DNA from: Planctomycetota bacterium
Lineage (GTDB): Bacteria > Planctomycetota > Uabimicrobiia > Uabimicrobiales > Uabimicrobiaceae
Assembly (NCBI GenBank): GCA_029260735.1
Contig: JAJDCR010000092.1
Coordinates: 62,001-126,000, forward strand
DNA: 64,000 bases
Direction of reading: 5' to 3'
In this document: one piece after another, positions 51,409 to 59,850 of the stretch
How the letters are laid out: the number at the start of each line of letters is the position of its first letter
Position numbering within the stretch: the first letter of the stretch is position 1
Notes under the pieces: generated by a model
Database searches by the model: none
What the model saw: the letters and a program-made list of their open reading frames with translations, nothing else
What the model was told of the DNA's origin: nothing
Made by a program: the position numbers and the translations under genes

Positions 51409-52716
51409 TTATTTTTTCTTTAGAACCTTATTGTTTTTTTCCACTTTTCGCAGTTGATATATATCTGAAATAAGATCGATTTTGGATATATCCACATTGT
51501 CGTTGGCAGACATTTGATTGAGAGAAGAAATAGGGTAGTACATTAATTTTTTTATGAGACCATTGGATAGTTTCTCCATCTGTTTATACTCTGTTGGGGA
51601 AACTTTGTGGACAAACTTTTTTAATTCATTTTCCCGCACTTCTTCAAATTGTTTTACAAGTTTACTTATTGTTGGAGCAACTTCCAGCGAGGTAACCCAC
51701 GTCCAATAATCTTTGCTAAATCTATCCATTATAGCTCTAGATTTGGGGATTTCTCCCTCTCTTTTTTTGATGTTAGCTCCCACCACGTTTTGTAAATCAT
51801 CAATATTGTAGAGAAAAACTTCACTCCACTGCAAACCAATCCTAGGATCAATATTCCGTGGCGTGCTAATATCGAGCATTAACAATAGTCGTTGTCTTTC
51901 TCGAAAAACTCGCTCTACTTGTTCGTAAGTTATGAGATAATTCTGGGAGTTGGTGGCAACGACTATAATGTCAACAGAATTAAGAACAGAAGGTATTTCA
52001 TCTAGTCCAATGATTTGAGCAGAGAACTTTGCTGCCAGTTTTTCTGCACGCTCTCGGCTTCGATTGGCGATGGTAAACTGAGTCGCTCCAAAATTTCTTA
52101 AATGCATAGCTACCAACTCTGAAGTCTCTCCTGCTCCTACCAATAAAACTTTATGGCGAGAAAAGTTAGTGAAAATTTTGCGAGCAAGTTCTACTCCTGC
52201 TAAGCTTATAGAAACAGCCCCTTGGCAAAGTGCTGTCTCTGTGCGAACAGCTTTTCCTGATTTTATAGCCTCCTGTAACAATCGATTTAAAAGAGGGGCT
52301 TGTTTTTTAGCATGAGAAAGTAAAAGATCGTAGCAGGATTTCACTTGGGAAAGGATTTGGTTTTCTCCCAAAACCATGCTTTCTAAGCCACTAGCTACTG
52401 CAAAAAGATGGCGCACAACGTTGTCGTCAAAAAGAATTAAGCAAGGAAGAGCATTTTGTGATAGCTCTATTTTTTTTATTTTGGAATATTGCTCTATAAT
52501 CCAGGGATATATTTGCTCGCACTGCTTGCTCACACAGTAAAATTCGGTGCGGTTACAAGTTGAGAGAATCGCGATTTCATCTAAAGGAGAATCTTGTAAT
52601 TGAGAAGCTTGGATGAATTCGCTTATCATTTGGGCAGTTAAAGAAAGTTGATCTCTAATTTCGACCGAAGCGTTTTTATGACTGCGACCAAGCAAGGCGA
52701 TTCGAGAACTGGGCAT
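51409..52716 (-). CDS. hemA: Glutamyl-tRNA reductase
   Basis: The 435-residue enzyme reduces glutamyl-tRNA-Glu to glutamate-1-semialdehyde, the first committed step of C5-pathway tetrapyrrole synthesis. Visible are LGRSHKNASVEIRDQLSL, catalytic Cys in AILSTCNRTEFYCVS, the LFAVASGLESMVLGENQILSQVKSCYDLL block, the NADPH-binding VLLVGAGETSELVAMHLRNFG, and IDISTPRNIDP-like LDISTPRNIDPRI. A C-terminal dimerisation region follows. Its ATG overlaps the last base of the upstream ccsA/hemX-type gene, so the two are translated together, as in many bacteria where this membrane gene precedes hemA. Confidence 0.96.
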   Translation of the reverse strand: MPSSRIALLGRSHKNASVEIRDQLSLTAQMISEFIQASQLQDSPLDEIAILSTCNRTEFYCVSKQCEQIYPWIIEQYSKIKKIELSQNALPCLILFDDNVVRHLFAVASGLESMVLGENQILSQVKSCYDLLLSHAKKQAPLLNRLLQEAIKSGKAVRTETALCQGAVSISLAGVELARKIFTNFSRHKVLLVGAGETSELVAMHLRNFGATQFTIANRSRERAEKLAAKFSAQIIGLDEIPSVLNSVDIIVVATNSQNYLITYEQVERVFRERQRLLLMLDISTPRNIDPRIGLQWSEVFLYNIDDLQNVVGANIKKREGEIPKSRAIMDRFSKDYWTWVTSLEVAPTISKLVKQFEEVRENELKKFVHKVSPTEYKQMEKLSNGLIKKLMYYPISSLNQMSANDNVDISKIDLISDIYQLRKVEKNNKVLKKK

Positions 52717-53540
52717 TAGTCAAACCTATGAAAAGTACTACTGAAAAACTTAACCATTCCAAGAATAAATAGGAATACAATGGACCCCCAAAAATAAAAC
52801 ATGCTGATTAACATACCGCTCATTTTTCGTCTTTGGATAATTAACCAAGTACTTACGTATATGATCCATAAAACATCAGTTGTTATGATTTTGGGATCAA
52901 GGGTAAAAAATACTCCTCGCATTTTGTAATGCCAACAATGTCCTAAGAATATCCCCAAGCCAAGGAGGGGAATGGCACATATTGTGGCATATTTTCCCAT
53001 ATCAGAAAGGGTCTCTAAGGGGGGTAAGGCATCGTAGATAATTCCAAAATGTCGCTTTTTAATTTCCTTAGCAAGCATTAAGTACATTAATCCGTATAGT
53101 CCGGAGATAGCGAGAGAAGAAAAACCTAAGAGAGCTAGGGCGATATGAACCCCAAACATTGGGTTAGAGAGAAGAGGATCATGATCAGAAGAAACCTGGT
53201 AAAAAAGAGAGGATACTACTTGAAAAAATACAACAATGGAAAGAAAGAAGATTCCTGTTGTGCTCTCTTTTTTGATGCGTTCGATAATATAATAGACTAT
53301 AGCAATATCAAGAGCGAGCATTGAGAGGCTGGCAAACGAATTGCGAATGGGGAAAGACTGAAAATGATAGCCTTTTATAAGCATAAAAACCAGGTGTAGA
53401 AAAAGTCCTACAGTCAGAAAGACAAAAGAAGTATGCGCAGTTTTTTCGTTTTTAGAACGAAAGTACTGGGCATAAAAAAAACAAGAAATACCATAGACTA
53501 TAGGCAAGATGATATTTAGAATTTGGATAAAAAATAACAT
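52716..53540 (-). CDS. HemX/CcsA-type cytochrome c assembly membrane protein
   Basis: The frame is open to 53624, but ATG 53540 has AAGGTG upstream and begins directly with the first helix, giving about 275 residues. The protein has eight predicted membrane helices and the CcsA/HemX layout. The usual Trp-rich haem-handling region WGxxWxWDPKE is degenerate here (LGHCWHYKMRGVFFTLDPKIITTDVLWIIY). It retains LDPK but lost several Trp residues, which fits HemX better than a true haem lyase. HemX-type proteins sit with hemA and influence its level or assist haem delivery. The 1-base overlap with hemA supports this reading. Confidence 0.82.
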   Translation of the reverse strand: MLFFIQILNIILPIVYGISCFFYAQYFRSKNEKTAHTSFVFLTVGLFLHLVFMLIKGYHFQSFPIRNSFASLSMLALDIAIVYYIIERIKKESTTGIFFLSIVVFFQVVSSLFYQVSSDHDPLLSNPMFGVHIALALLGFSSLAISGLYGLMYLMLAKEIKKRHFGIIYDALPPLETLSDMGKYATICAIPLLGLGIFLGHCWHYKMRGVFFTLDPKIITTDVLWIIYVSTWLIIQRRKMSGMLISMFYFWGSIVFLFILGMVKFFSSTFHRFD

Positions 53541-53706
53541 TAAAATGGCACCTTGCAAAGAAATTTTGAAAATAAACGATGAATATACGATGAAGAGCTC
53601 TAAGGACAAGCCTGTCCTTGACAAAGCTTCTTTTTTTATTTATAATTTTAGAAAATTTTAAACTTGAACTTTAAGGTAAGCTCTAAACCATATTAGGAAG
53701 AAAACC

Positions 53707-54279
53707 ATGCTAACACAAACAAATTTTAAAACTCATCTAATGTTTTTATTGTGCTTTGTTGCATTTTCTCCTTCTCTTTTTGCAACAACAATGTTAGGGG
53801 ATACTATAACCATTACACGTCACTTCCCTGACCTTAACACCATTTTTACCTCCAGTTCTCCTACCGGAGGAATAGTTGTAACTACAGTACAAGAAGGAAC
53901 TGGTGATATTGTCTCTACTCAGCCAGTACATTACTCTATAAATCCTGAATCCAATAACATCATTATAGATTTCTCTGATAGTAACACAGGGTTTGGTGGA
54001 ACAGAGACAACTTTTGATGGAATTTCTATTGTTGGCTTTAGCCAGGAGCTTTTAAATGCAACTTTGGTGCAGTCTGTAGGAATGAATGCCCTAGTTACAT
54101 TCACTCAAGATCGTCTAAATATCAATATGAATGGAGGAAATCCTACAGGTAACGAACTTATCAATGTTAGTTTAACTTTTTCCAATCCTGTTCCGGAACC
54201 TTCTTCCTTTATTTTTCTAGGACTAGGAGTTATGTTCCTTGGATTTTTACGTAAACATTCTTTAAAGGAAGTCAAATGA
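53707..54279 (+). CDS. PEP-CTERM sorted surface protein
   Basis: The 190-residue protein has a signal peptide (residues about 11-27, ending LFA), a beta-strand-rich Thr/Ser/Asn body, and a PEP-CTERM tail: NPVPEPSS, helix FIFLGLGVMFLGFL and basic end RKHSLKEVK. It should be exported and processed by an exosortase encoded elsewhere. The body shares the Gly/Asn-rich style of the one at 33354 but is not closely similar. Its last four bases overlap the start of the following cytoplasmic saccharopine-dehydrogenase-like gene (ATGA), which is unusual for functionally unrelated products. Confidence 0.85.
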   Translation: MLTQTNFKTHLMFLLCFVAFSPSLFATTMLGDTITITRHFPDLNTIFTSSSPTGGIVVTTVQEGTGDIVSTQPVHYSINPESNNIIIDFSDSNTGFGGTETTFDGISIVGFSQELLNATLVQSVGMNALVTFTQDRLNINMNGGNPTGNELINVSLTFSNPVPEPSSFIFLGLGVMFLGFLRKHSLKEVK

Positions 54280-55334
54280 GCGAAGCAGAGTGGATGATAT
54301 ATGGAGCTAATGGATATAGCGGAGAGCTTATTGCTCGGGAAGCGAAAAAACGGAAACTCAGCCCTGTATTAGCTGGGCGTTCTTCAGGCTCTATTGAAAA
54401 ATTGGCCCAAGAGCTTGATTTATCTTATCGGGTTTTTTCTTTAGATACCCCAGAGAAAATAGCAGGCCATCTTGCTAATATGAAAATTGTTTTGCATTGC
54501 GCAGGACCCTTTTCTAAGACAAGTGCTCCTATGATGGAAGCTTGTTTTTTGGCAAAAACGCATTACTTGGATATTACAGGAGAAATTTCTGTTTTTGAAG
54601 CAGCAGCTTCTTTAGATAAAAAAGCTCAAGATAGTGGGATTATTTTAATGCCTGGAGTAGGCTTTGATGTTGTCCCTACGGATTGTTTAGCTTTAACCCT
54701 AAAAAACTTACTGCCGGATGCTCATTTTCTTACTCTTGCTTTTGCCAGCGAGGGAGGCCCCAGTAAGGGAACTGCAAAAACCATGGTAGAGGGAATGGGG
54801 CAAGGGGGAAAAGTTCGGCAAGAAGGAAAAATTATCTCCGTTCCTTTTGCTTACAAAGTAAGAGAAATCCCCTTTTCTCATAAAACTTGTTTATCGGCGA
54901 CTATTCCTTGGGGTGATGTTTCGACAGCATACTATACAACCGGCATTCCCAATATAGAGGTGTATCTTTCAACTAGCCCTCGCCAAGTTCGACATATGAA
55001 ATGGGGACAAAGGCTAAAGCCTATTTTGGCCAGCTCTTTTGTGCAGAATTACTTGAAAAAGAAAATCGATAAAGGACTTCAGGTTCCTACCACTGAGCAA
55101 CGTGATAAAGCAAAATCTTATATCTGGGGAGAAGTGAAAAACAAAGAAGGAAAAAGTCGCCAAGCTCACTTAGTCACACCTAACGGGTACAATGTTACGG
55201 TTGATGCTTCTGTTAGCATTGTTCAAAGGATGCTTCAAGGAGAAGATCGTTCAGGAGCTTATACTCCGGCCAAGCTCATGGGACCTGATTTTATTACCCA
55301 AATGAATGGAACAGAATTGACAATTATAGAGTAA
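54276..55334 (+). CDS. Saccharopine dehydrogenase-like / trans-acting enoyl reductase-like oxidoreductase
   Basis: The 352-residue protein begins with a Rossmann NADP-binding fold (WMIYGANGYSGELIAREAKKR, then VLAGRSSGSIEKLAQEL) and continues with LHCAGPFSKTSAPMMEACFLAKTHYLDITGE and GVGFDVVPTDCLALTL, the pattern of the saccharopine dehydrogenase superfamily branch with trans-acting enoyl reductases. It is soluble and cytoplasmic. The substrate is unknown; relatives act in lipid or polyketide reduction. It overlaps the PEP-CTERM gene by four bases and abuts the GDSL gene directly, forming an operon. Confidence 0.8.
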   Translation: MSEAEWMIYGANGYSGELIAREAKKRKLSPVLAGRSSGSIEKLAQELDLSYRVFSLDTPEKIAGHLANMKIVLHCAGPFSKTSAPMMEACFLAKTHYLDITGEISVFEAAASLDKKAQDSGIILMPGVGFDVVPTDCLALTLKNLLPDAHFLTLAFASEGGPSKGTAKTMVEGMGQGGKVRQEGKIISVPFAYKVREIPFSHKTCLSATIPWGDVSTAYYTTGIPNIEVYLSTSPRQVRHMKWGQRLKPILASSFVQNYLKKKIDKGLQVPTTEQRDKAKSYIWGEVKNKEGKSRQAHLVTPNGYNVTVDASVSIVQRMLQGEDRSGAYTPAKLMGPDFITQMNGTELTIIE

Positions 55335-56069
55335 ATGGGGAGAGTAAATGGTGAGAGTAAGATGATAACAATGCAAATTAAGCTCGTGATTTTGGGAATG
55401 GCTTTTCTTTTTCTCAGTGCTTGTTTAGGAAGTAAACCCCATATGGAACAAGGTAAACTACGTTTCTTGGCTTTAGGAGACTCTTACACTATTGGCGAGA
55501 GCGTCCTTGTAAAAGAGCGATGGCCTGTTATCTTGACAGAAAAGCTGGAGAGTGAAAAGTTCTTCTTTCAATCTCCTGAGATTATAGCTGTTACTGGCTG
55601 GACAAGTGATGAGCTGCTGGATGGAATAAAAAAAACTCAACCTAAGGGATCTTATGATTTAGTTTCCCTTTTGATTGGAGTAAATAACCAGTATCGAGGA
55701 GGCAGCGAAAAAATCTATGCTAAAGAGTTTAAGCTTCTTTTACAAAAAGCAATTGCTTTTGCCGGAGGAGATTCCAAAAAGGTTTTTGTTCTCTCTATAC
55801 CTGACTGGGGAGTAATGCCTTTTGCAGAAGGACGCGACCAATACAAGATATCTTTGGAAATCGACTCTTTTAATCAAATCAATCGGAAAATTACTTCTGA
55901 GCTAAAAGTCGCTTATGTTGACATTACTCCCATATCTCGCGAAGCTCGAAAAAATAAATCCTTAGGTGCTAAAGATGGTCTTCATCCTTCTGGAAAAATG
56001 TATCACCTTTGGGTTGATTTGATGCTTCCTACTGTACGCAATATTTTAAAACCTTCTTCTGGCAAATAA
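55335..56069 (+). CDS. GDSL/SGNH-family lipoprotein esterase
   Basis: This 244-residue frame holds a lipobox LSAC, so the mature protein is a membrane-anchored lipoprotein. The true start may be ATG 55362 or 55371. The hydrolase has SGNH block I FLALGDSYTIGE (catalytic Ser), block III LIGVNNQYRGG (Asn) and block V GAKDGLHPSGKMY (Asp-His), with the Gly of block II in VTGWTSDELLDG. Such enzymes cleave acyl esters of lipids or modified glycans. It directly follows the saccharopine-dehydrogenase-like gene, and an ABC exporter follows 19 bases later. Confidence 0.87.
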   Translation: MGRVNGESKMITMQIKLVILGMAFLFLSACLGSKPHMEQGKLRFLALGDSYTIGESVLVKERWPVILTEKLESEKFFFQSPEIIAVTGWTSDELLDGIKKTQPKGSYDLVSLLIGVNNQYRGGSEKIYAKEFKLLLQKAIAFAGGDSKKVFVLSIPDWGVMPFAEGRDQYKISLEIDSFNQINRKITSELKVAYVDITPISREARKNKSLGAKDGLHPSGKMYHLWVDLMLPTVRNILKPSSGK

Positions 56070-56088
56070 TCTAGAAATATTCAAATTT

Positions 56089-57870
56089 ATGACTTCTTCG
56101 AAAAAAAGTATCCCCTTGGTTCGCTTGTTTCAATATGCTAAAGAACAAAGGCGAGAAATTATTTTAGCCTCCCTCTTTTCTTTTTTGAAAAAATTATTTG
56201 ATATTGCTCCCCCTCTTCTTATAGGAACAGCTGTTGATATAGTGGTGAAAAGAGAAGACTCTTTACTCGCTTACTGGGGCTTTGCTTCTCCCATTACTCA
56301 GTTTTGGATTCTTGCCGCTGTAACGGCTTTAATATGGGGACTAGAGTCTTTTTTTCAGTACCTTCACACAGTATACTGGCGTAATTTAGCGCAAAGCTTA
56401 CAGCACTATCTTCGCTTAGATGCTTGGCAACATTTACAAAAACTGGATATGGCTTTTTTTGAAGAAGGAAGTTCTGGACGGACAATGTCCATTTTGAACG
56501 ATGATGTCAATCAGCTTGAGCATTTTTTGAATGTGGGAGCTAATTCTATCATACAACTCGCAACAACTATTATTTTGATCGGAGGAATATTTTTCTACTT
56601 CTCTCCTCTTGTTGCTAGTTTTTCCATGATTCCTATGCCTATAATTGTCTGGGCGGCTTTTCGTTATCAAAGAAAAATTGCTCCTCGCTATGCTTTAGTT
56701 CGCGAAAAAGTTAGCCACCTTAACTCTCGTCTTGTAAATAGTCTAGGTGGAATTGTTACCATTAAAAGTTTTACCGGTGAAAAATGGGAAGTGGAGCAAC
56801 TGCGCAAAGATAGTGATGCTTACCAAGAGGCCAACCGCCAAGCAATTTTATTGAGTTCTCTGTTTGTTCCTTTGATCAGAATGGTAATAGTTTGCGGATT
56901 TATTGCCACTCTCTTAATTGGAGGGCATTTGACCTTGGAAGGAAAGATGGCTGTAGGGGTCTACAGTGTCCTCGTTTTTTTAACTCAAAGGCTGCTTTGG
57001 CCTTTGACTAACTTGGGAGAAACGGTTGATCTTTATGGGCGTGCAATGGCTTCTTGCGAACGTGTCCTTGACCTTTTAGACACTCCTGTTAAAATCTTGT
57101 CGGGAAAAAAGGAAATATCGATACCTTTAGGGAAAGGTTCTATTGAGTTTTCTCAAGTCCATTTTTCTTACCAAGAAGGGTTTCCTACTTTAAAAAATCT
57201 TAATTTTCGAGTTGAGGCAGGTAGCACTATCGGAATTATTGGTTCCACTGGCTCAGGAAAAACTTCTCTGATCAAACTTTTATTGCGTTTTTATGATATC
57301 AATTCAGGAAAAATTTGCATAGAAGAGACTCCTATTGAGGAAATTAGCTTACCAAGTTTACGAAAGCATATTGGTCTTGTTACCCAAGATGTTTTTCTCT
57401 TTCACGGAACTGTCGAAGAAAACATTGCTTATGGAAATTTAAAGGCTAGCCAAGAAGAAATAGAAAAAGCGGCTAAGTTGGCCGAAGCCCATAGTTTTAT
57501 TCAACAGTTACCTCAAGGGTACAATACTATTGTGGGAGAGAGAGGCCAGAAATTGTCAGGAGGGCAAAGGCAGCGTATATCTATTGCCCGAGCCATTCTT
57601 AAAAACCCTCCCATACTTGTCCTCGATGAAGCAACTTCAGCTGTGGATAATGAGACAGAAGCAGCGATCCAGAGGTCTCTGGAAAAAATATCCCAAAATC
57701 GAACCACTCTTATTATTGCTCATCGCCTCTCAACGATAAGACATGCCGACTGTATTTTGGCCTTAGAAAAAGGAAGTATCGTGGAATCAGGAACCCATGA
57801 ACAACTACTAAATAAAAAGGGCGTTTATCATCGAGTTTGGCAGGTACAAACAGGAGAGAGAAGTGCTTAG
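56089..57870 (+). CDS. ABC exporter (half transporter, permease-ATPase)
   Basis: The 593-residue half transporter has six N-terminal membrane helices (to about 320) and an ATPase domain: Walker A GSTGSGKTS, Q-loop VTQDVFLF, signature LSGGQRQRISIARAIL, Walker B ILVLDEATSAVD and H-loop AHRLST. It works as a dimer and belongs to the MsbA/multidrug exporter group; the substrate, possibly a lipid, is not readable. It begins 19 bases after the GDSL gene. Its stop is followed 14 bases later by a small membrane protein gene. Confidence 0.92.
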   Translation: MTSSKKSIPLVRLFQYAKEQRREIILASLFSFLKKLFDIAPPLLIGTAVDIVVKREDSLLAYWGFASPITQFWILAAVTALIWGLESFFQYLHTVYWRNLAQSLQHYLRLDAWQHLQKLDMAFFEEGSSGRTMSILNDDVNQLEHFLNVGANSIIQLATTIILIGGIFFYFSPLVASFSMIPMPIIVWAAFRYQRKIAPRYALVREKVSHLNSRLVNSLGGIVTIKSFTGEKWEVEQLRKDSDAYQEANRQAILLSSLFVPLIRMVIVCGFIATLLIGGHLTLEGKMAVGVYSVLVFLTQRLLWPLTNLGETVDLYGRAMASCERVLDLLDTPVKILSGKKEISIPLGKGSIEFSQVHFSYQEGFPTLKNLNFRVEAGSTIGIIGSTGSGKTSLIKLLLRFYDINSGKICIEETPIEEISLPSLRKHIGLVTQDVFLFHGTVEENIAYGNLKASQEEIEKAAKLAEAHSFIQQLPQGYNTIVGERGQKLSGGQRQRISIARAILKNPPILVLDEATSAVDNETEAAIQRSLEKISQNRTTLIIAHRLSTIRHADCILALEKGSIVESGTHEQLLNKKGVYHRVWQVQTGERSA

Positions 57871-57884
57871 AGCACAAGATTATT

Positions 57885-58181
57885 ATGAACATAGAAATCA
57901 TTTCTGATATATTTGGAATTAGCGGAACCGTACTTGTTATTATCGCTTATTTCGCTGTTATTTCCGAAAAATGGAGCCCTAAAAGTTTACTTTTTTCTAC
58001 GATGAATTTACTTGGCGCGAGTCTTTTGTTAGTTAGTTTATGCATTAATTTTAACTTGGGGTCATTTATCATTGAACTATTCTGGATTTTCATTTCCGTT
58101 TATGGAATAATCCGCCATTTCTCTGAAAAAAGAGGTAGGGAAACCTCTACTCCAATACTTCCTAAGCGAGAGTTGTATTAG
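57885..58181 (+). CDS. CBU_0592-type small membrane protein
   Basis: The 98-residue protein starts at ATG 57885, not the longer overlapping frame from 57837. It has three membrane helices and the family pattern IFGISGTVLVIIAYFAVISEKWSPKSLLFSTMNLLGASLLLVSL...FIIELFWIFISVYGIIRHF, matching the CBU_0592 family of uncharacterised membrane proteins. Function is unknown. It probably shares the transcript of the ABC exporter, with a GGAG site overlapping that gene's end. A basic tail (EKRGRE) follows the last helix. Confidence 0.75.
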   Translation: MNIEIISDIFGISGTVLVIIAYFAVISEKWSPKSLLFSTMNLLGASLLLVSLCINFNLGSFIIELFWIFISVYGIIRHFSEKRGRETSTPILPKRELY

Positions 58182-58232
58182 ATTTTTTACTCTAAAATTT
58201 TCTCAATAAAACCAAAAAATAGGTGAATTAGT

Positions 58233-59012
58233 ATGAAAGCTGTTATTACAGGAGCAAGAGGAACAGTTGGCTCTTGCCTAAAAGACTATCTTGAAAAAAA
58301 TAATTGGGAAGTAATTGCTTGGGATCGAAAAAAAGTTCCTATGGATGATTACTCTGCTATGCAAAATTTCCTAGAGGAAGAAAAGCCTGATGTTCTTTTT
58401 CATTTAGCCATCGCTTCTCAATTGACTGGTCATCATAATGAATCTTGGAAAACAAATTGTCATTGGAGTAGCGAGTTAGCCTGGATTACAAGAACTTTGG
58501 AGATAACTCTTATTTTTGCCAGCACAGTAATGGTTTTTTCTAATGATGCAAAAGGTCCTTTTACAAAAGACTCTGTGCCTGATGCTAAAGAAGGCTACGG
58601 GAAAGAAAAGCTTGTTGCAGAGGCAAGAGTGGCTGCTCAAAACCCTCAGGCTCGTATCGTTCGTTTAGGATGGCAAATTGGAGAGAAACCAGGGTCAAAC
58701 AATATGATCGATTACTTTGACAAAGAAATGAAAGAGAAGGGGCATATTAGTGCCAGCAGTAAATGGTATCCTGCTTGCTCCTTTCTTTCGGATACAATTA
58801 CCGTTTTAGCAGAAACAGTAAATCAGGCTCCTGGGATATACCATATCGACTCTAATGAAAAGTGGGATTTCTATGAAATTGCCCAGGCTTTAAATGAGTT
58901 ACATAACAACCCTTGGGTTGTAAAAAAGACGGATCATTTTGTCTATGACCAACGTATGAAAGATGACAGTTTATATATTCCTTCTTTGGCGAAAAGGCTG
59001 AATTTAAGCTAG
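58233..59012 (+). CDS. RmlD-like NAD(P)-dependent sugar reductase
   Basis: The 259-residue protein is an extended SDR: AVITGARGTVGSCLKDYL (nucleotide-binding), FASTVMVFSNDAKGP, the YGKEKLVAEARV catalytic Tyr-xxx-Lys and LGWQIG. The shape and spacing resemble dTDP-4-dehydrorhamnose reductase, which makes dTDP-rhamnose, though GVHHLAN-type motifs differ and no rmlABC genes lie nearby. It may act on another nucleotide sugar or lactone. A short intergenic gap separates it from the small membrane protein. Confidence 0.78.
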   Translation: MKAVITGARGTVGSCLKDYLEKNNWEVIAWDRKKVPMDDYSAMQNFLEEEKPDVLFHLAIASQLTGHHNESWKTNCHWSSELAWITRTLEITLIFASTVMVFSNDAKGPFTKDSVPDAKEGYGKEKLVAEARVAAQNPQARIVRLGWQIGEKPGSNNMIDYFDKEMKEKGHISASSKWYPACSFLSDTITVLAETVNQAPGIYHIDSNEKWDFYEIAQALNELHNNPWVVKKTDHFVYDQRMKDDSLYIPSLAKRLNLS

Positions 59013-59049
59013 AGAGTTTACATTAAAAGGTACTTTCCCTCGCTTAAAC

Positions 59050-59838
59050 TCAGACCCTAATGCGGTAGCCAAAGAAGGCTAAAAGTTCTTTTTTTTCACT
59101 AAAAACCTCTGTGAGTAGCTCTAATTCCTCATCATTTAAGTTAGCAATTTGTCGAGCGTTTTGATTGATTATTTTTTGAGGCGGATAATTTTTGACTTGA
59201 ACCTCGGCATCAAAATTAATCGTGTTAATAAATCCTTCAGGCAGAGAGTTGAGCTTAGGAAGTATCGATGAAGGGTCTTGGCAGAATTCTTCATAAGCAA
59301 TCATTGGTATATTTAATTCTTTAACAAGATCTTGCACTTTTTGACTTCTCTCTAGCCACTGTTCTGCTGATTTATGCAGAGCCAAAAAACGTTCGTCTTC
59401 GTTCATATTTGAAAGACTATATTTACGATAAAGTCTACTCGCACAGCAGGCATAGGGATCTCTGTTGTTTGCTAAAAATGAATAGCTTTTAAACTGCGAA
59501 GCTAGCTCTTTTATGCGCATCATATTGGGAGGGCTTTTTTCTAGAACAATATCGACATTTTTTGTGAGCTCCTTGCTCTTCTGAAATTGTTTTAACCAAA
59601 CCGCCTTAACAGATGGATAGTTAATTTCTTTCTTAGAGTCCCATCTATCCTTTTCGCAAAGTCCAGGAATAAGCCATTGTCCTTCTCCTCTGCCTTTTAG
59701 AAGCATAGCTCTATAGCTCGTGTCTAATATTTTTACTAAAGCGGTGGAGCCAGAGTAAGGCAGTGTTATGATGAATAAGAAGTGAGGCTCATCTCCTTCT
59801 TCGTATTCAGGGATAGGCCATTTTTGGGTATCTTGCAT
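59050..59838 (-). CDS. Sulfotransferase family protein
   Basis: The 262-residue protein has the 5'-PAPS-binding loop LPYSGSTALVKILDTS and a 3'-phosphate-binding segment (NRDPYACCASRLYRK), the two conserved sites of sulfotransferases. It should transfer sulfate from PAPS to a carbohydrate, peptide or small molecule. Near its C-terminus, YEEFCQDP is also typical of bacterial Sulfotransfer-3 type members. It is convergent with the RmlD-like gene and follows the zinc-finger SDR gene by 12 bases on the same strand, so they are co-transcribed. Confidence 0.85.
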   Translation of the reverse strand: MQDTQKWPIPEYEEGDEPHFLFIITLPYSGSTALVKILDTSYRAMLLKGRGEGQWLIPGLCEKDRWDSKKEINYPSVKAVWLKQFQKSKELTKNVDIVLEKSPPNMMRIKELASQFKSYSFLANNRDPYACCASRLYRKYSLSNMNEDERFLALHKSAEQWLERSQKVQDLVKELNIPMIAYEEFCQDPSSILPKLNSLPEGFINTINFDAEVQVKNYPPQKIINQNARQIANLNDEELELLTEVFSEKKELLAFFGYRIRV

Positions 59839-59850
59839 AGAGTATCCTTA

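Noticed and set aside
58233..59012. Part of a complete rhamnose pathway
   Set aside because: No rmlA, rmlB or rmlC nearby, so only a general sugar reductase assignment is supported.
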